From NCBI GenBank assembly GCA_036156195.1, contig JAYZUZ010000012.1:248001-312000 (forward strand): a stretch of DNA of 64,000 nucleotides. Reading direction: 5' to 3'. Position numbers and translations under genes: made by a program. The notes beneath the pieces were generated by a model. It searched no databases. It was not told the origin of the DNA and saw only the letters and a program-made list of their open reading frames with translations. This document shows positions 6,786-17,665 of this stretch, piece by piece (position 1 is the first letter of the stretch; each line of letters opens with the position of its first letter). This stretch comes from Abyssibacter sp036156195 (GTDB lineage Bacteria; Pseudomonadota; Gammaproteobacteria; Nevskiales; OUC007).

Positions 6786-9176
6786 TCAATGGGCTCGAGC
6801 GGCCTCCGGTCCATCACCTGCTGCAGCTGGTGCCGCGGAATCCCCATCACCGGGTTCAGGCATATGCTCCAAGGCCAGGCGCAGCACATCATCGATCCAT
6901 CGCACAGGCTCGATGTTCAGTTTGTTCTTAATGTTGGCAGGGATGTCGGCAAGATCCTTGGTGTTCTCATGCGGAATCACCACGGTCTTTATCCCGCCTC
7001 GATGCGCAGCGAGGAGCTTCTCTTTGAGCCCACCAATGGGCAGCACTTCACCACGCAGGGTAATTTCGCCGGTCATGGCCACATCCGCGCGCACAGGAAT
7101 CTTGGTCAGCGCCGAGACCAGCGCCGTAGTCATGGCAATTCCCGCGGAGGGTCCGTCTTTGGGTGTTGCGCCTTCCGGCACATGAACGTGGATATCCGTT
7201 TCCTGCTGGAATTCGGATTTCACACCCAGGGCCTCCGCCCGACTCCTGACAACGGTTAACGCGGCCTGGACGGACTCTTTCATGACGTCGCCCAGGCTGC
7301 CTGTATGCGTCAACCGCCCCTTGCCGGCCACCACAGCGGTTTCGACCGTTAGCAATTCGCCACCAACTTCGGTCCAGGCCAACCCGGTCACCTGGCCAAT
7401 ACGGTTCTCGCCCTCGGCCTGGCCGTAACGGAACTGCGGCACGCCCAGGTAATTGTTGAGATTACGGACGGTGACCTGCACCGGCCCTCGACTGGGATCC
7501 TCAACCAACTGCTTGACGACTTTACGCGCCACCTTGGCCATCAAACGCTCGAGGTTACGCACACCGGCTTCGCGGGTGTAAAGACGGACGGCGTCACGAA
7601 TCGCCCCTTCGGACACGGACAGCTCCTCGTCCTTTAGCCCGTTATCCTTGACCGCCTTCGGTAACAGGTACCGCTGTGCAATGTTGACCTTCTCGTCTTC
7701 GGTGTAACCCGGCAGACGGATGACCTCCATTCGATCAAGCAGCGGTCCTGGGATATTCAGCGTATTGGCCGTAGCCACGAACATCACGTCGGACAGATCG
7801 AAATCGACCTCAAGATAATGATCGTTGAAGGTGTTGTTCTGTTCGGGATCCAGCACTTCCAGCAACGCGGACGCCGGGTCGCCCCTGAAATCCATGGCCA
7901 TTTTGTCGATCTCATCAAGCAGGAACAGCGGGTTACGCACCCCTGTCTTGGTGAGGTTCTGAACAATCTTTCCGGGCATCGCCCCGATATACGTCCGCCG
8001 ATGACCACGGATCTCGGCCTCATCACGGACACCACCCAGACTCATACGGACGAACTTCCGGTTCACCGCACGCGCAATCGACTGACCCAATGAGGTCTTG
8101 CCCACACCCGGCGGTCCGACCAGACACAGAATCGGGCCGCGCAGCTTGCGCACGCGACTCTGAACCGCCAGGTACTCAAGAATGCGTTCCTTGACGGACT
8201 CCAGCCCGTAATGGTCTTCGTCCAGCTGGCTTTGCGCGCGCTCAACATTAATACGGGTCTTGGTCCGCTTCTTCCACGGCGCGCCCGTCAACGCATCCAG
8301 ATAATTCCGCACGACCGTCGCTTCGGCTGACATCGGCGACATCATCTTGAGCTTGTTGAATTCGGTCATGGCCTTGGCCTTGACGGCTTTGGGCATACCC
8401 GCCTTCTCGATCTTGTTCTCGATCTCCTCCATCTCGTTCGGCGCATCTTCCATCTCGCCGAGTTCTTTCTGAATGGCCTTCATCTGCTCATTCAGGTAGT
8501 ACTCGCGCTGAGACTTCTCCATCTGCTGCTTCACGCGGCCGCGGATGCGCTTCTCGATCTGGAGAATATCGATCTCGCCCTCGATCAGGGCAACGATGTG
8601 CTCAAGCCGGGCCCGCGGACTGTCGGCTTCGAGAATGGTTTGCTTGTCTTCCAGGCGCAGACTCAGGTGCGCGGCAATGGTATCGGCGAGACGACCCGCG
8701 TCATCCATGCTGGTCAGAGAGGGCAACAACTCGGCTGGGGTCTTCTTGTTGAGTTTGACGTACTGCTCGAACAATCCCAGCACCGATCGCACCAACGCAT
8801 CCAGCTCGCGAGAGTCGTCATCGTCCTGCTCGTCGAAATGGCTGTACTCGGCCACGACATAGCCATCTTCGCGCTCGGTAAAACTGGTGACCCGCGCGCG
8901 CTCCGTACCCTCGACCAGCACCTTACGGGTGCCGTCGGGGAGCTTGAGAAGCTGGAGTATGCTCGCCAGCGTGCCGACTTCGTACACATCCTCGAGACCC
9001 GGGTCATCGGTCTCGGCCTCACGCTGGGCGACCAGCAAGATCTTCTTGTCATCCGCCATCGCTGCATTCAGCGCGTTAACGGACTTATCCCGACCAACGA
9101 AGAGTGGAATCGCCATGTGGGGGTAGACCACCACATCGCGCAGCGGCAGGACGGGGACTTGCTGTTCATCGGACAT
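6786..9176 (-). CDS. lon: ATP-dependent protease Lon
   Basis: Cytoplasmic AAA+ serine protease that removes misfolded and short-lived regulatory proteins. From the ATG at 9176 it is 796 aa (E. coli 784): an N-terminal substrate domain (about 5-200), coiled helices, an AAA+ module with Walker A GPPGVGKT (354-361) and Walker B FLLDEIDK, and a C-terminal protease domain with the Ser677/Lys720 dyad (GPSAGIAM, GGLKEK). An in-frame GTG at 9203 exists, but it overlaps the -10 element of a likely heat-shock promoter, which favours the ATG. It is last in the tig-clpP-clpX-lon block. Confidence 0.97.
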   Translation of the reverse strand: MSDEQQVPVLPLRDVVVYPHMAIPLFVGRDKSVNALNAAMADDKKILLVAQREAETDDPGLEDVYEVGTLASILQLLKLPDGTRKVLVEGTERARVTSFTEREDGYVVAEYSHFDEQDDDDSRELDALVRSVLGLFEQYVKLNKKTPAELLPSLTSMDDAGRLADTIAAHLSLRLEDKQTILEADSPRARLEHIVALIEGEIDILQIEKRIRGRVKQQMEKSQREYYLNEQMKAIQKELGEMEDAPNEMEEIENKIEKAGMPKAVKAKAMTEFNKLKMMSPMSAEATVVRNYLDALTGAPWKKRTKTRINVERAQSQLDEDHYGLESVKERILEYLAVQSRVRKLRGPILCLVGPPGVGKTSLGQSIARAVNRKFVRMSLGGVRDEAEIRGHRRTYIGAMPGKIVQNLTKTGVRNPLFLLDEIDKMAMDFRGDPASALLEVLDPEQNNTFNDHYLEVDFDLSDVMFVATANTLNIPGPLLDRMEVIRLPGYTEDEKVNIAQRYLLPKAVKDNGLKDEELSVSEGAIRDAVRLYTREAGVRNLERLMAKVARKVVKQLVEDPSRGPVQVTVRNLNNYLGVPQFRYGQAEGENRIGQVTGLAWTEVGGELLTVETAVVAGKGRLTHTGSLGDVMKESVQAALTVVRSRAEALGVKSEFQQETDIHVHVPEGATPKDGPSAGIAMTTALVSALTKIPVRADVAMTGEITLRGEVLPIGGLKEKLLAAHRGGIKTVVIPHENTKDLADIPANIKNKLNIEPVRWIDDVLRLALEHMPEPGDGDSAAPAAAGDGPEAARAH

Positions 9177-9203
9177 GCGTGCGCCTAGTTCTGGATTGCC
9201 CAC

Positions 9204-9232
9204 TAAATGCGACCGGCAATCCCGGATTCAAG
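9204..9232 (-). promoter_or_regulatory. Sigma32-like (heat-shock) promoter for lon
   Basis: Minus strand: CTTGAAT (9226-9232), 14-base spacer, CGCATTTA (9204-9211). The E. coli RpoH consensus is CTTGAAA, about 11-16 bases, CCCCATTT. The -35 part fits 6/7, and the CATTTA of the -10 part is intact. The spacing equals that of groE. The predicted transcript start is just upstream of the lon ATG at 9176. Confidence 0.6.
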
Positions 9233-9257
9233 CGCTGGCCGGCGCGCCGGCGTCGTG

Positions 9258-10538
<1,281 letters not shown>

Positions 10539-10631
10539 CAGCGTTTCGTCGTTTCGTCTCGGCGGCCGCCCCGGAATTCCGCCCGGGTGGTCCGCAAGGT
10601 ATCAAGCAAGATCCGGACCCGACGGATTCGC

Positions 10632-11252
10632 TCAGGAATGGTCGGACTCCGTTCCCGGCCGGCGATCCAGCACTTCGTCTATGAGACCATATTCCTTGGC
10701 ACCTTCTCCCGAAAGGAAGAAATCTCTGTCGGTGTCCTTTGAAATCTTGTCCAAGGGCTGGCCGGTGTGACGCGCCAGAATTTCGTTCAGGCGCTCGCGA
10801 ATGAACAGGATTTCCTTGGCGTGGATCTCGATATCCGTTGCCTGGCCCTGAAAACCGCCCAAGGGCTGATGAATCATCACCCGGGAGTGCGGCAGCGCAA
10901 ATCGCTTGCCCTGGGTCCCGCCGGCCAGGAGCACGGCGCCCATACTCGCAGCCTGACCAATGCACATCGTCGCCACGTCAGGCTTGATGAACTCCATGGT
11001 GTCGTAAATCGACAGCCCGGCGGTCACTGAGCCGCCGGGCGAGTTGATGTACAGATTAATGTCCTTGTCCGGATTCTCCGATTCAAGAAACAACAACTGC
11101 GCAACGATCAAATTGGCCATGTGATCGTCAATCGGTCCCACCACAAAAACGACACGCTCCTTGAGCAGTCGTGAGTAGATGTCAAACGAGCGCTCCCCAC
11201 GCGGGGTCTGCTCGATGACCATCGGGACCAGATTCAGTGCGCGTTCATTCAT
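10632..11252 (-). CDS. clpP: ATP-dependent Clp protease proteolytic subunit
   Basis: Tetradecameric cytoplasmic serine peptidase that degrades substrates delivered by ClpX or ClpA. 206 aa. The catalytic triad is visible as Ser103 (GQAASMGA), His128 (MIHQP) and Asp177 (DTDRDFF). A short N-terminal propeptide is expected. Its ATG overlaps the tig stop by 4 bases (11249-11252), so translation is coupled to trigger factor. Confidence 0.97.
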   Translation of the reverse strand: MNERALNLVPMVIEQTPRGERSFDIYSRLLKERVVFVVGPIDDHMANLIVAQLLFLESENPDKDINLYINSPGGSVTAGLSIYDTMEFIKPDVATMCIGQAASMGAVLLAGGTQGKRFALPHSRVMIHQPLGGFQGQATDIEIHAKEILFIRERLNEILARHTGQPLDKISKDTDRDFFLSGEGAKEYGLIDEVLDRRPGTESDHS

Positions 11253-12580
11253 TCAGCGGTCTCGTTGTTCGGGTTCATGAGGGCATCGAACGACACGGCT
11301 TTGTCCGTGACGGTCGCACCCTCCAGCAGCACATCGACCACGCGCTCTTCCATGGCCAACGCCTGGAACTGCTGCATGATCTGCGGCTGAGATCGATAGT
11401 ACTGCATCGCCTGCTCAGTGTCCGCGAGTTCAGAGGCGTATCGCGCCAGCACGGCGTCAATATCCTCTTCTTCGACCTTGACCTGCTTTTCTTGAATCAC
11501 TTCAGAGATCAGCAAGGATAAGGCGACCCGCTTGGTCGCATTGTCCTTGAACAGGTCATCGGGAAGCATGCGGGCCATCGCGTCCGGATCGTTGTTCGGC
11601 ATGTTGCCGAAACGCTGCACGGCTTCCTGGCGCATGCGCTGGATTTCCTCGTCCACCATCGCCTGGGGGACATCGATGGGGTTGGCAGCCAGAAGCCCGT
11701 CCATCACCTGCTCCTTCACCTTGCCATCGACGGCCTTGTCGCGCTCGCGCTCAAGTTGCTCGCGGACCTTGGCGCGCAGCCCGGCTTCGCCGGCTGATTC
11801 TTCGACACCCAATGACTTCAGCAGCTCCGGATCATCCAGTGCAGGATCTTCACCCGCTTCGACGCTCAAGATCTTGACGTCGAATTGGGTGTCCTTGCCC
11901 TTGAGATTCTCCGCCTGATAGTCCTCTGGGAAGCTAACATCGATCGTGGTTTCGGTGCCTGCTGTCAGACCGACCAGCGCGTCTTCCATGCTGGGAATAA
12001 AGCGCCCTGCACCCAGTTCCACCTCGGCACCCTCGGCAGTTCCGCCCTCGAACGCCTCACCGTCCAGCTTACCCACGAAGTCCAGCTTCATCTTGTCGCC
12101 CTTGGCGGCCGGACGATCCACTGCGACCCACTTGCGATGCTGTTCCTTGATCGTGCCCAAGGTCCGCTCGATATCTTCGTCACCAATCTCAACCTGCGGC
12201 CGCTCGACCTGGAGGCTGTCCAGTCCAGTGAGTGACACCTCCGGATAAACCTCGAAACTCGCGGTGTACTTGAGCGGCTCGCCGACCACTTCTGCCTGGA
12301 TATCGAAGGTCGGATACCCCGCCGGCTTGAGTGCAGACTCCTCAATGGCTTTCGGGTAGGTGGTCCGGAGCAGCTCTTCCACGGCTTCGGCGCGCGCAGC
12401 ATCTCCGTAGCGCTGAACCAGAACCTTCGTGGGCACCTTGCCCGGGCGGAACCCAGGGACCTTGGCACGCTGGCCCATCTGCTTGATTCGCGTGCTGAAC
12501 GCCTGCTCAAGCTGATCTGCCGGAATTTCGACGCTCAAACGTCGACGAAGGCCTTCGGACTGTTCTACGGATACTTCCAT
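11249..12580 (-). CDS. tig: Trigger factor
   Basis: Ribosome-bound chaperone and peptidyl-prolyl isomerase acting on nascent chains. From the ATG at 12580 (MEVSVEQSEG) it is 443 aa (E. coli 432). The ribosome-binding domain contains the signature VPGFRPGKVP near residue 45. The FKBP-type isomerase domain spans about 155-245 (KGDKMKLDFVGKLDGEAFEGG), and the helical C-terminal arms follow. An in-frame GTG lies 48 bases upstream but is not needed for the family start. Only 58 bases, with no clear terminator, separate it from tRNA-Leu, so the two may be co-transcribed. Confidence 0.95.
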   Translation of the reverse strand: MEVSVEQSEGLRRRLSVEIPADQLEQAFSTRIKQMGQRAKVPGFRPGKVPTKVLVQRYGDAARAEAVEELLRTTYPKAIEESALKPAGYPTFDIQAEVVGEPLKYTASFEVYPEVSLTGLDSLQVERPQVEIGDEDIERTLGTIKEQHRKWVAVDRPAAKGDKMKLDFVGKLDGEAFEGGTAEGAEVELGAGRFIPSMEDALVGLTAGTETTIDVSFPEDYQAENLKGKDTQFDVKILSVEAGEDPALDDPELLKSLGVEESAGEAGLRAKVREQLERERDKAVDGKVKEQVMDGLLAANPIDVPQAMVDEEIQRMRQEAVQRFGNMPNNDPDAMARMLPDDLFKDNATKRVALSLLISEVIQEKQVKVEEEDIDAVLARYASELADTEQAMQYYRSQPQIMQQFQALAMEERVVDVLLEGATVTDKAVSFDALMNPNNETAE

Positions 12581-12638
12581 GCTTGGTGTCTGCTGTTGAG
12601 AACCGTGAGCCCGGAGCGCCACGGTCAAGAGTGAATAT

Positions 12639-12725
<87 letters not shown>

Positions 12726-12806
12726 GGGCGCGAGAGTTTACCAGAGCGCGCAAGTGTCTTGAGGCCTCAGGCTACACTGGCGGCCTTTTCGCGTAGTTTC
12801 GTACCC

Positions 12807-13802
12807 GTGCCCGCATTCCTCCGTACACCCCGCTTTGCGGCCAGCAGCCTGATCACCGGCCTCTTGATCGCCTGCCTGGTTTCGTTGACCACGGGCGCTG
12901 TCACGCTGGACTGGTCTGCGCTTTGGGCCACCCATCCCAAGGAGGATGCGCTCACCTGGCTTGTCATCACCGAGTTGAGGATGCCCCGCTTGCTGGCTGC
13001 GCTCGCGACAGGCTGGATTCTGGCCGCAGGCGGTGCGGCCCTGCAGGCCCTGTTCCAGAATCCGCTGGCCGAACCCGGCCTGATCGGCGTTTCTGCCGGC
13101 GCCGCATTGGGCGCCGCCAGCCTCCTTGTACTGCTACCTGCAGCCGCCACGACCACACTGCTCCCCATGGCCGCCTTTGTCGGAGCGCTGGCGACGGTTA
13201 GTGCCATGGCAGCACTGGGCCTGCGCAGTGCAGCTGGCGACCATGCCACATTGCTGCTGGCGGGCATTGCGGTTAACGCAGTGGCTGGCGCGGGCATCGC
13301 CCTGCTCACTTATCTGGCCAGCGATACCGCACTGCGACAGCTGAGCTTCTGGCTGTTCGGAGATCTGAGCCGGCCGTCACTCACCCTTGCTGGCCTGGGA
13401 CTGCCCTGGGTGCTGTTGGCCGGCGCACTGCTCTGGAGCCAGACGCGGGGCCTGAACTTGCTACAACTCGGCCAAGCCAACGCCCGGGCATTGGGCGTTC
13501 GCCCGCAGCGTCTGCGCATCATCGTGCTGGTAGCGGTTGCACTCGGCGTAGGCAGTTCGGTTGCACTCGTCGGGACGATTGCGTTTGTTGGGCTGGTCAT
13601 CCCTCATCTGCTGCGCCTGTGGATTGGCCCGGATCAGCGAAGCTTGCTACCGCTCGCCGGCGTTGCAGGGGCCAATTTAATGGTCTGGGCCGATGTCGCC
13701 GCACGCAGTCTGATCCCCCCGGCAGAGCTACCGGCAGGCGTGCTGACGGCCCTGCTCGGCGGACCCTTTTTTCTGCTGATGATTCTATGGCGTCACAGAT
13801 GA
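12807..13802 (+). CDS. FecCD/BtuC-type ABC transporter permease
   Basis: Inner-membrane permease of a metal-chelate importer (cobalamin, heme or siderophore type). From the GTG at 12807 it is 331 aa. A TTG at 12759 is also in frame, but a candidate -10 element (TACACT, 12773-12778) lies between them. Roughly ten hydrophobic segments are visible, with the family motifs LRMPRLLAALATGWILAAGG and NPLAEPGLIGVSAGAALGA, and the GTIAFVGLVIPHLLR coupling region. Its end overlaps the ATPase gene by 4 bases. No binding-protein or TonB-receptor gene is nearby, so the ligand cannot be named. Confidence 0.88.
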   Translation: MPAFLRTPRFAASSLITGLLIACLVSLTTGAVTLDWSALWATHPKEDALTWLVITELRMPRLLAALATGWILAAGGAALQALFQNPLAEPGLIGVSAGAALGAASLLVLLPAAATTTLLPMAAFVGALATVSAMAALGLRSAAGDHATLLLAGIAVNAVAGAGIALLTYLASDTALRQLSFWLFGDLSRPSLTLAGLGLPWVLLAGALLWSQTRGLNLLQLGQANARALGVRPQRLRIIVLVAVALGVGSSVALVGTIAFVGLVIPHLLRLWIGPDQRSLLPLAGVAGANLMVWADVAARSLIPPAELPAGVLTALLGGPFFLLMILWRHR

Positions 13803-14566
13803 GCCCTCTCGTCGCTCACGACCTTCACGTGGCGGGCACAAGAGGCCCGCGACTAAGCGCAGTGAGCTGCTGCATTCGTCCTGGCGAGTTGCATGTGCTG
13901 ATCGGCCCCAATGGCGCGGGCAAATCCACTCTGCTCGCGGCATTGGCAGGGCTGCTCCACCCCGATCATGGCAATGTGCGGCTGGACGCGCGATGCCTAA
14001 GCCGCTGGCACCCGCGTGCCCTGGGCTGCCGTCGCGCCGTCTTGCCGCAGCACAACCCCATGGCGTTTGACTACAGCGTTGAGGCGCTGTTGGCCCTGGG
14101 CCTGCACCCGCATGATGCGGGGACCGACACGGCGCTGGAGCTTGGCGTAGACGCCCTTGAACTTGCGCCGCTCCTGCAGCAACGCATGCACACCCTGTCG
14201 GGTGGGGAGCAGCAACGGGCCCAACTCGGTCGCGTGCTGGCCCAGCTGCGCCCTGCGGCTGGCTGCTACCTTCTGCTGGACGAACCATTGGCCGCGCTGG
14301 ACCTGCGCTTTCGGGTACGTTTGCTGGCTCTGCTCAAGCGCCTCCTGCACAGGGGAGTCGGGATTGTCCTCAGCATCCATGAACTGGATACGCTCCATGA
14401 TCTGGACGCTGAGGTTCACCTACTCCACACCGGCTCGGTTCTGGAGACGGCGCACGGACTGAACCAGCTGGGCACCGAAGCGCTCTCTCGGGCCTATGGC
14501 GGGCCTGTGCAATTCGAAACACGCGCCATCCCAGTGTTGCAGGAACCCCATCCGACGGGTGACTAA
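13799..14566 (+). CDS. ABC transporter ATP-binding protein (BtuD/HmuV type)
   Basis: ATPase of the FecCD-type importer, 255 aa from the ATG that overlaps the permease stop; an ATG 12 bases upstream (13787) is an alternative. Walker A is GPNGAGKST, the Q-loop is VLPQHNP, the signature is LSGGEQQRAQLGRVLAQL, Walker B is YLLLDEPLAALDL, and the switch His lies in LSIHEL. The signature LSGGEQQR followed by RVLAQL resembles heme-type HmuV as much as BtuD. It ends 5 bases before convergent mtnA. Confidence 0.9.
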   Translation: MSPLVAHDLHVAGTRGPRLSAVSCCIRPGELHVLIGPNGAGKSTLLAALAGLLHPDHGNVRLDARCLSRWHPRALGCRRAVLPQHNPMAFDYSVEALLALGLHPHDAGTDTALELGVDALELAPLLQQRMHTLSGGEQQRAQLGRVLAQLRPAAGCYLLLDEPLAALDLRFRVRLLALLKRLLHRGVGIVLSIHELDTLHDLDAEVHLLHTGSVLETAHGLNQLGTEALSRAYGGPVQFETRAIPVLQEPHPTGD

Positions 14567-14571
14567 AGCGA

Positions 14572-15573
14572 TCAGGCAGCCGGCGGCCTGAATACCCCCT
14601 GCTCAGTCACGATCCAGTCAACAAGGGCATAGGGCGTCGCATCGAACACGGGGTTGTAGACCGTGATTCCCTGCGGCGCCACTCGCTGCCCGTTCCATGC
14701 AGCCACCTCCTCGGCGGGTCGCTGCTCGATCTCAATCTCGCTGGCGCTTGTCGTGTCCAGGTCGACAGTCGAGGTCGGCGCCACAACCATCATGCGCAGT
14801 CCGTGATGCCGTGCCAGCACCGCCAGACTGTAGGTCCCGATCTTGTTCAGCACGTCGCCGTCGGCCGTGACACGGTCCGCGCCTGTGATGACGATATCGA
14901 CAGCTCCCGATCGCATGACACTGGCGGCCGCCGAGTCAACAACCAGGGTCGGCTCAATACCATCCATGGCCAGTTCCCAGGCCGTCAGCCGTGCCCCCTG
15001 CAGCCAGGGCCGCGTCTCGCCGACGAACACCTGACCCAGCCGTCCTTCTGCGTGCAATTGCCGAACCACACCCAAGGCCGTCCCGAAACCGGCGGTCGCC
15101 AGCGACCCGGTGTTGCAATGCGTGTAAACGTTGACCGTTCCCTGCAAACACTCAGCAGCATGGCGCGCCATGGCGTGGTTGGCCCGTAGGTCCTCGGACT
15201 CGATTGCGCGTGCCTCGACCAGCACGTCATCCGCCAGTTGCTGCAAATCCCGGCATCGGAGCAGGATGCGATCCACCGCCCAGCCCAGGTTCACGGCTGT
15301 GGGACGCGCTGACTTGAGTCGTCGTCCGGCTTGGGCGAGCGCCTCCAGATCGTCGGAGTCCCTGGCCGCCAATGCCAGGCCGTACGCAGCCGCCACACCA
15401 ATCGCCGGCGCACCGCGGACCACCATGGACTGAATGGCATCCGCCACGGCATCGACCGAATCACAATCGACGTAGCACTCACGGCCCGGCAACCAGCGCT
15501 GATCCAAGAGACGCACCGTCCGCCCGGTCCAAGCCACAGGACTGGGGCAACCCTTTGATATGCTTTGTGACAT
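14572..15573 (-). CDS. mtnA: S-methyl-5-thioribose-1-phosphate isomerase
   Basis: Converts 5-methylthioribose-1-phosphate to the ribulose form in methionine salvage. 333 aa. Family marks are VVRGAPAIGVAAAYG near the N-terminus, the catalytic Cys in THCNTGSLATAG (about residue 153) and the catalytic Asp in ITGADRV followed by NKIGTYSLAV. It is divergent from mtaD, whose product starts the same salvage route by deaminating methylthioadenosine. The same pairing occurs in Pseudomonas, where methylthioinosine phosphorylase provides the linking step. That phosphorylase is not in this window. Confidence 0.96.
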   Translation of the reverse strand: MSQSISKGCPSPVAWTGRTVRLLDQRWLPGRECYVDCDSVDAVADAIQSMVVRGAPAIGVAAAYGLALAARDSDDLEALAQAGRRLKSARPTAVNLGWAVDRILLRCRDLQQLADDVLVEARAIESEDLRANHAMARHAAECLQGTVNVYTHCNTGSLATAGFGTALGVVRQLHAEGRLGQVFVGETRPWLQGARLTAWELAMDGIEPTLVVDSAAASVMRSGAVDIVITGADRVTADGDVLNKIGTYSLAVLARHHGLRMMVVAPTSTVDLDTTSASEIEIEQRPAEEVAAWNGQRVAPQGITVYNPVFDATPYALVDWIVTEQGVFRPPAA

Positions 15574-15653
15574 TCAAGCTCCTTGTTGCTGCGCCTCGCG
15601 ACATGGTCGCAGCTTCGCGCAGTTACTGCCTACGCCAATCGAGACATCGCCAG

Positions 15654-16964
15654 GTGGAAGTCCAGACGCTCATCACTCCCCGCTGGCTGGTGCCAGTACA
15701 ACCCATGTCAGTCCTCGAACGACATGGCCTGGCCATCGACAAGGGCCGGATTCAAGCCATCGTACCGCCAGCTGCCCTGTCCTCGATTGACGCGGCCGAG
15801 CGGATCGATCTGCCGCAACACGTACTCATGCCCGGATTGGTGAACGCGCACACCCATGCGGCAATGAGCCTGATGCGTGGCCTGGCAGACGACTTGCCAC
15901 TGCAAACCTGGCTGGAGCAGCACATCTGGCCAGCCGAGGCCCGGTTCGCCTCCGAAGCCTTCGTCCATGATGGCACCCAACTGGCCATGCTGGAGATGCT
16001 GCGCGGCGGGACGACCTGCTTTGCCGACATGTATTTCTTCCCCGACGCGGTTGCGCGCGCCGCCGATGCGGCCGGCCTGCGTGCAGTGGTCGGCATGATT
16101 CTGATCGACTTCCCGACCGCCTGGGCCGCAGATGCGGATGAGTACCTGGCCAAGGGACTGGCCGTACAAGACGCCACCCGCGACATGCCGCTGGTCACAA
16201 CCATGTTTGCACCGCATGCGCCTTACACGGTTTCCGATGCGCCTCTGGAACGCGTCCGCACCCTGTCGGACGAACTGGATCGCCCGGTGCAGATGCATGT
16301 CCATGAAACCGCGCTGGAAGTGGAGCAGGCACAGCAGCAAACCGGAATGCGGCCGCTGGAGCGCCTCGACAATCTGGGCCTGCTCAAACCCGGTTTCATG
16401 GCCGTACACATGACCGCGCTCACCGACGACGAGATCCAACGATGTGCTCGCCGCGGGGTCTCCGTTGTGCACTGCCCCGAATCCAACATGAAGCTCGCCA
16501 GCGGTCAGTGCCGGATTGCAGATCTGCTCGACGCTGGCGTGAACGTCGCGCTGGGTACGGACGGTGCGGCCAGCAACAACGATCTGGACATGTTCGGGGA
16601 GATGCGGGCAGCCGCCATGCTGGCCAAACTGACGCATGCACGTGCCACAGCCTGCTCCGCAGCCGATGCCCTGCACGCAGCCACACTGGGCAGCGCGCGC
16701 GCGCTCGGTCTGGACCAGGACATTGGCTCTCTGGAACCCGGGAAAGCCGCCGATATGATCGCGATCGCCTTGGACCGCCCGGCAACCTGGCCGGTCCATC
16801 AGCCCTTGTCGCAGTTGGTCTACGCGGCCGGTCGCGATCAGGTCACAGACGTATGGGTGGCCGGGCAGCGCCTGCTCCACTCTGGCCGTGTTCAAGGCAT
16901 GGATGAGTCACAGATCATGAAGCGCGCTGAGCACTGGGCGCAGCGTATGCAGGAGACCGCATGA
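15654..16964 (+). CDS. mtaD: 5-methylthioadenosine/S-adenosylhomocysteine deaminase
   Basis: Amidohydrolase of the TRZ/ATZ family that deaminates 5'-methylthioadenosine and/or S-adenosylhomocysteine. From the GTG at 15654 (VEVQTLITPRWLVPV) it is 436 aa; an ATG at 15603 would add 17 residues without family similarity. Metal ligands are visible: HTHAAMSLMRG, the His of MHVHETALE, the VHMTAL region and the Asp of LGTDGAASNN. The next gene, ubiG, overlaps by 4 bases. This enzyme begins an operon continuing to the SDR at 19030. Confidence 0.92.
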   Translation: MEVQTLITPRWLVPVQPMSVLERHGLAIDKGRIQAIVPPAALSSIDAAERIDLPQHVLMPGLVNAHTHAAMSLMRGLADDLPLQTWLEQHIWPAEARFASEAFVHDGTQLAMLEMLRGGTTCFADMYFFPDAVARAADAAGLRAVVGMILIDFPTAWAADADEYLAKGLAVQDATRDMPLVTTMFAPHAPYTVSDAPLERVRTLSDELDRPVQMHVHETALEVEQAQQQTGMRPLERLDNLGLLKPGFMAVHMTALTDDEIQRCARRGVSVVHCPESNMKLASGQCRIADLLDAGVNVALGTDGAASNNDLDMFGEMRAAAMLAKLTHARATACSAADALHAATLGSARALGLDQDIGSLEPGKAADMIAIALDRPATWPVHQPLSQLVYAAGRDQVTDVWVAGQRLLHSGRVQGMDESQIMKRAEHWAQRMQETA

Positions 16965-17665
16965 CCCCGAACGCCGATCCGGCCGAACTCGATCGATTCA
17001 ATGCCTTGGCCACCCAATGGTGGAATCCCCGCGGGCCGATGGCGCCCTTGCATGCCATCACGCCCTTGCGCATGGACTATGTGCAGCAACGCCGCCCGGT
17101 TCGCGGTTTACGCGTGGCCGACATCGGATGCGGTGGCGGCCTGATGGCCGAGGCGATGACGCGCGCCGGCGCCCAGGTCACGGCCATTGATCTATCTGCC
17201 GACTTGCTGGGTGCCGCCCAACTGCATGCAGAGGACGCCGGCTTGGATATCGATTACCAGGAAACCAGCGCGGAAAACCTCGCGGACGCGCACCCGGGTG
17301 AATTCGATCTTGTGACCTGCTTCGAAATGCTGGAGCACGTGCCCGACCCCGCCGCAATTGTTCAGGCCTGCAGCCAACTGCTGCGACCCGACGGCGAGGC
17401 ACTTTTCTCGACCATCAACCGCAACGCCAAATCGTTTGCGCTGGCCATTGTCGGCGCCGAGTACGTCCTGGGTCTGGTCCCCCGCGGCACTCATCAGTAC
17501 GACAAATTGATTCGCCCGGCTGAGCTGGCCCGCTGGTGTCGATCGGCCGGGTTGCGGGTCGCCGGGATGACGGGACTGGTCTACAACCCACTCACGCAGG
17601 TCTACCGGCTCGACGACCACGACGTCAGCGTCAATTACTTCATGCGCACCGCACCGCAGACATGA
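16961..17665 (+). CDS. ubiG: Ubiquinone biosynthesis O-methyltransferase
   Basis: SAM-dependent methyltransferase carrying out both O-methylations of ubiquinone synthesis at the membrane surface. 234 aa (E. coli 240). The N-terminus has the UbiG mark FNALATQWWNPRGPMAPLH. The SAM site is VADIGCGGGLMAEAMTRAGA, and the later motifs are FDLVTCFEMLEHVPDP and LFSTINRN. The C-terminal LVYNPLTQVYRL is typical. It is coupled by 4-base overlaps to mtaD before and mupP after. S-adenosylhomocysteine, its by-product, is a substrate for the preceding deaminase family. Confidence 0.96.
   Translation: MTPNADPAELDRFNALATQWWNPRGPMAPLHAITPLRMDYVQQRRPVRGLRVADIGCGGGLMAEAMTRAGAQVTAIDLSADLLGAAQLHAEDAGLDIDYQETSAENLADAHPGEFDLVTCFEMLEHVPDPAAIVQACSQLLRPDGEALFSTINRNAKSFALAIVGAEYVLGLVPRGTHQYDKLIRPAELARWCRSAGLRVAGMTGLVYNPLTQVYRLDDHDVSVNYFMRTAPQT

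Noticed and set aside
9238..9251. 14-base palindrome GCCGGCGCGCCGGC between clpX and lon as a terminator
   Set aside because: No T run on either strand and no room for a loop; it may only be GC-rich sequence.
15708..16895. 395-codon open frame antisense to mtaD
   Set aside because: MtaD carries all metal ligands; the opposite frame shows no family similarity.
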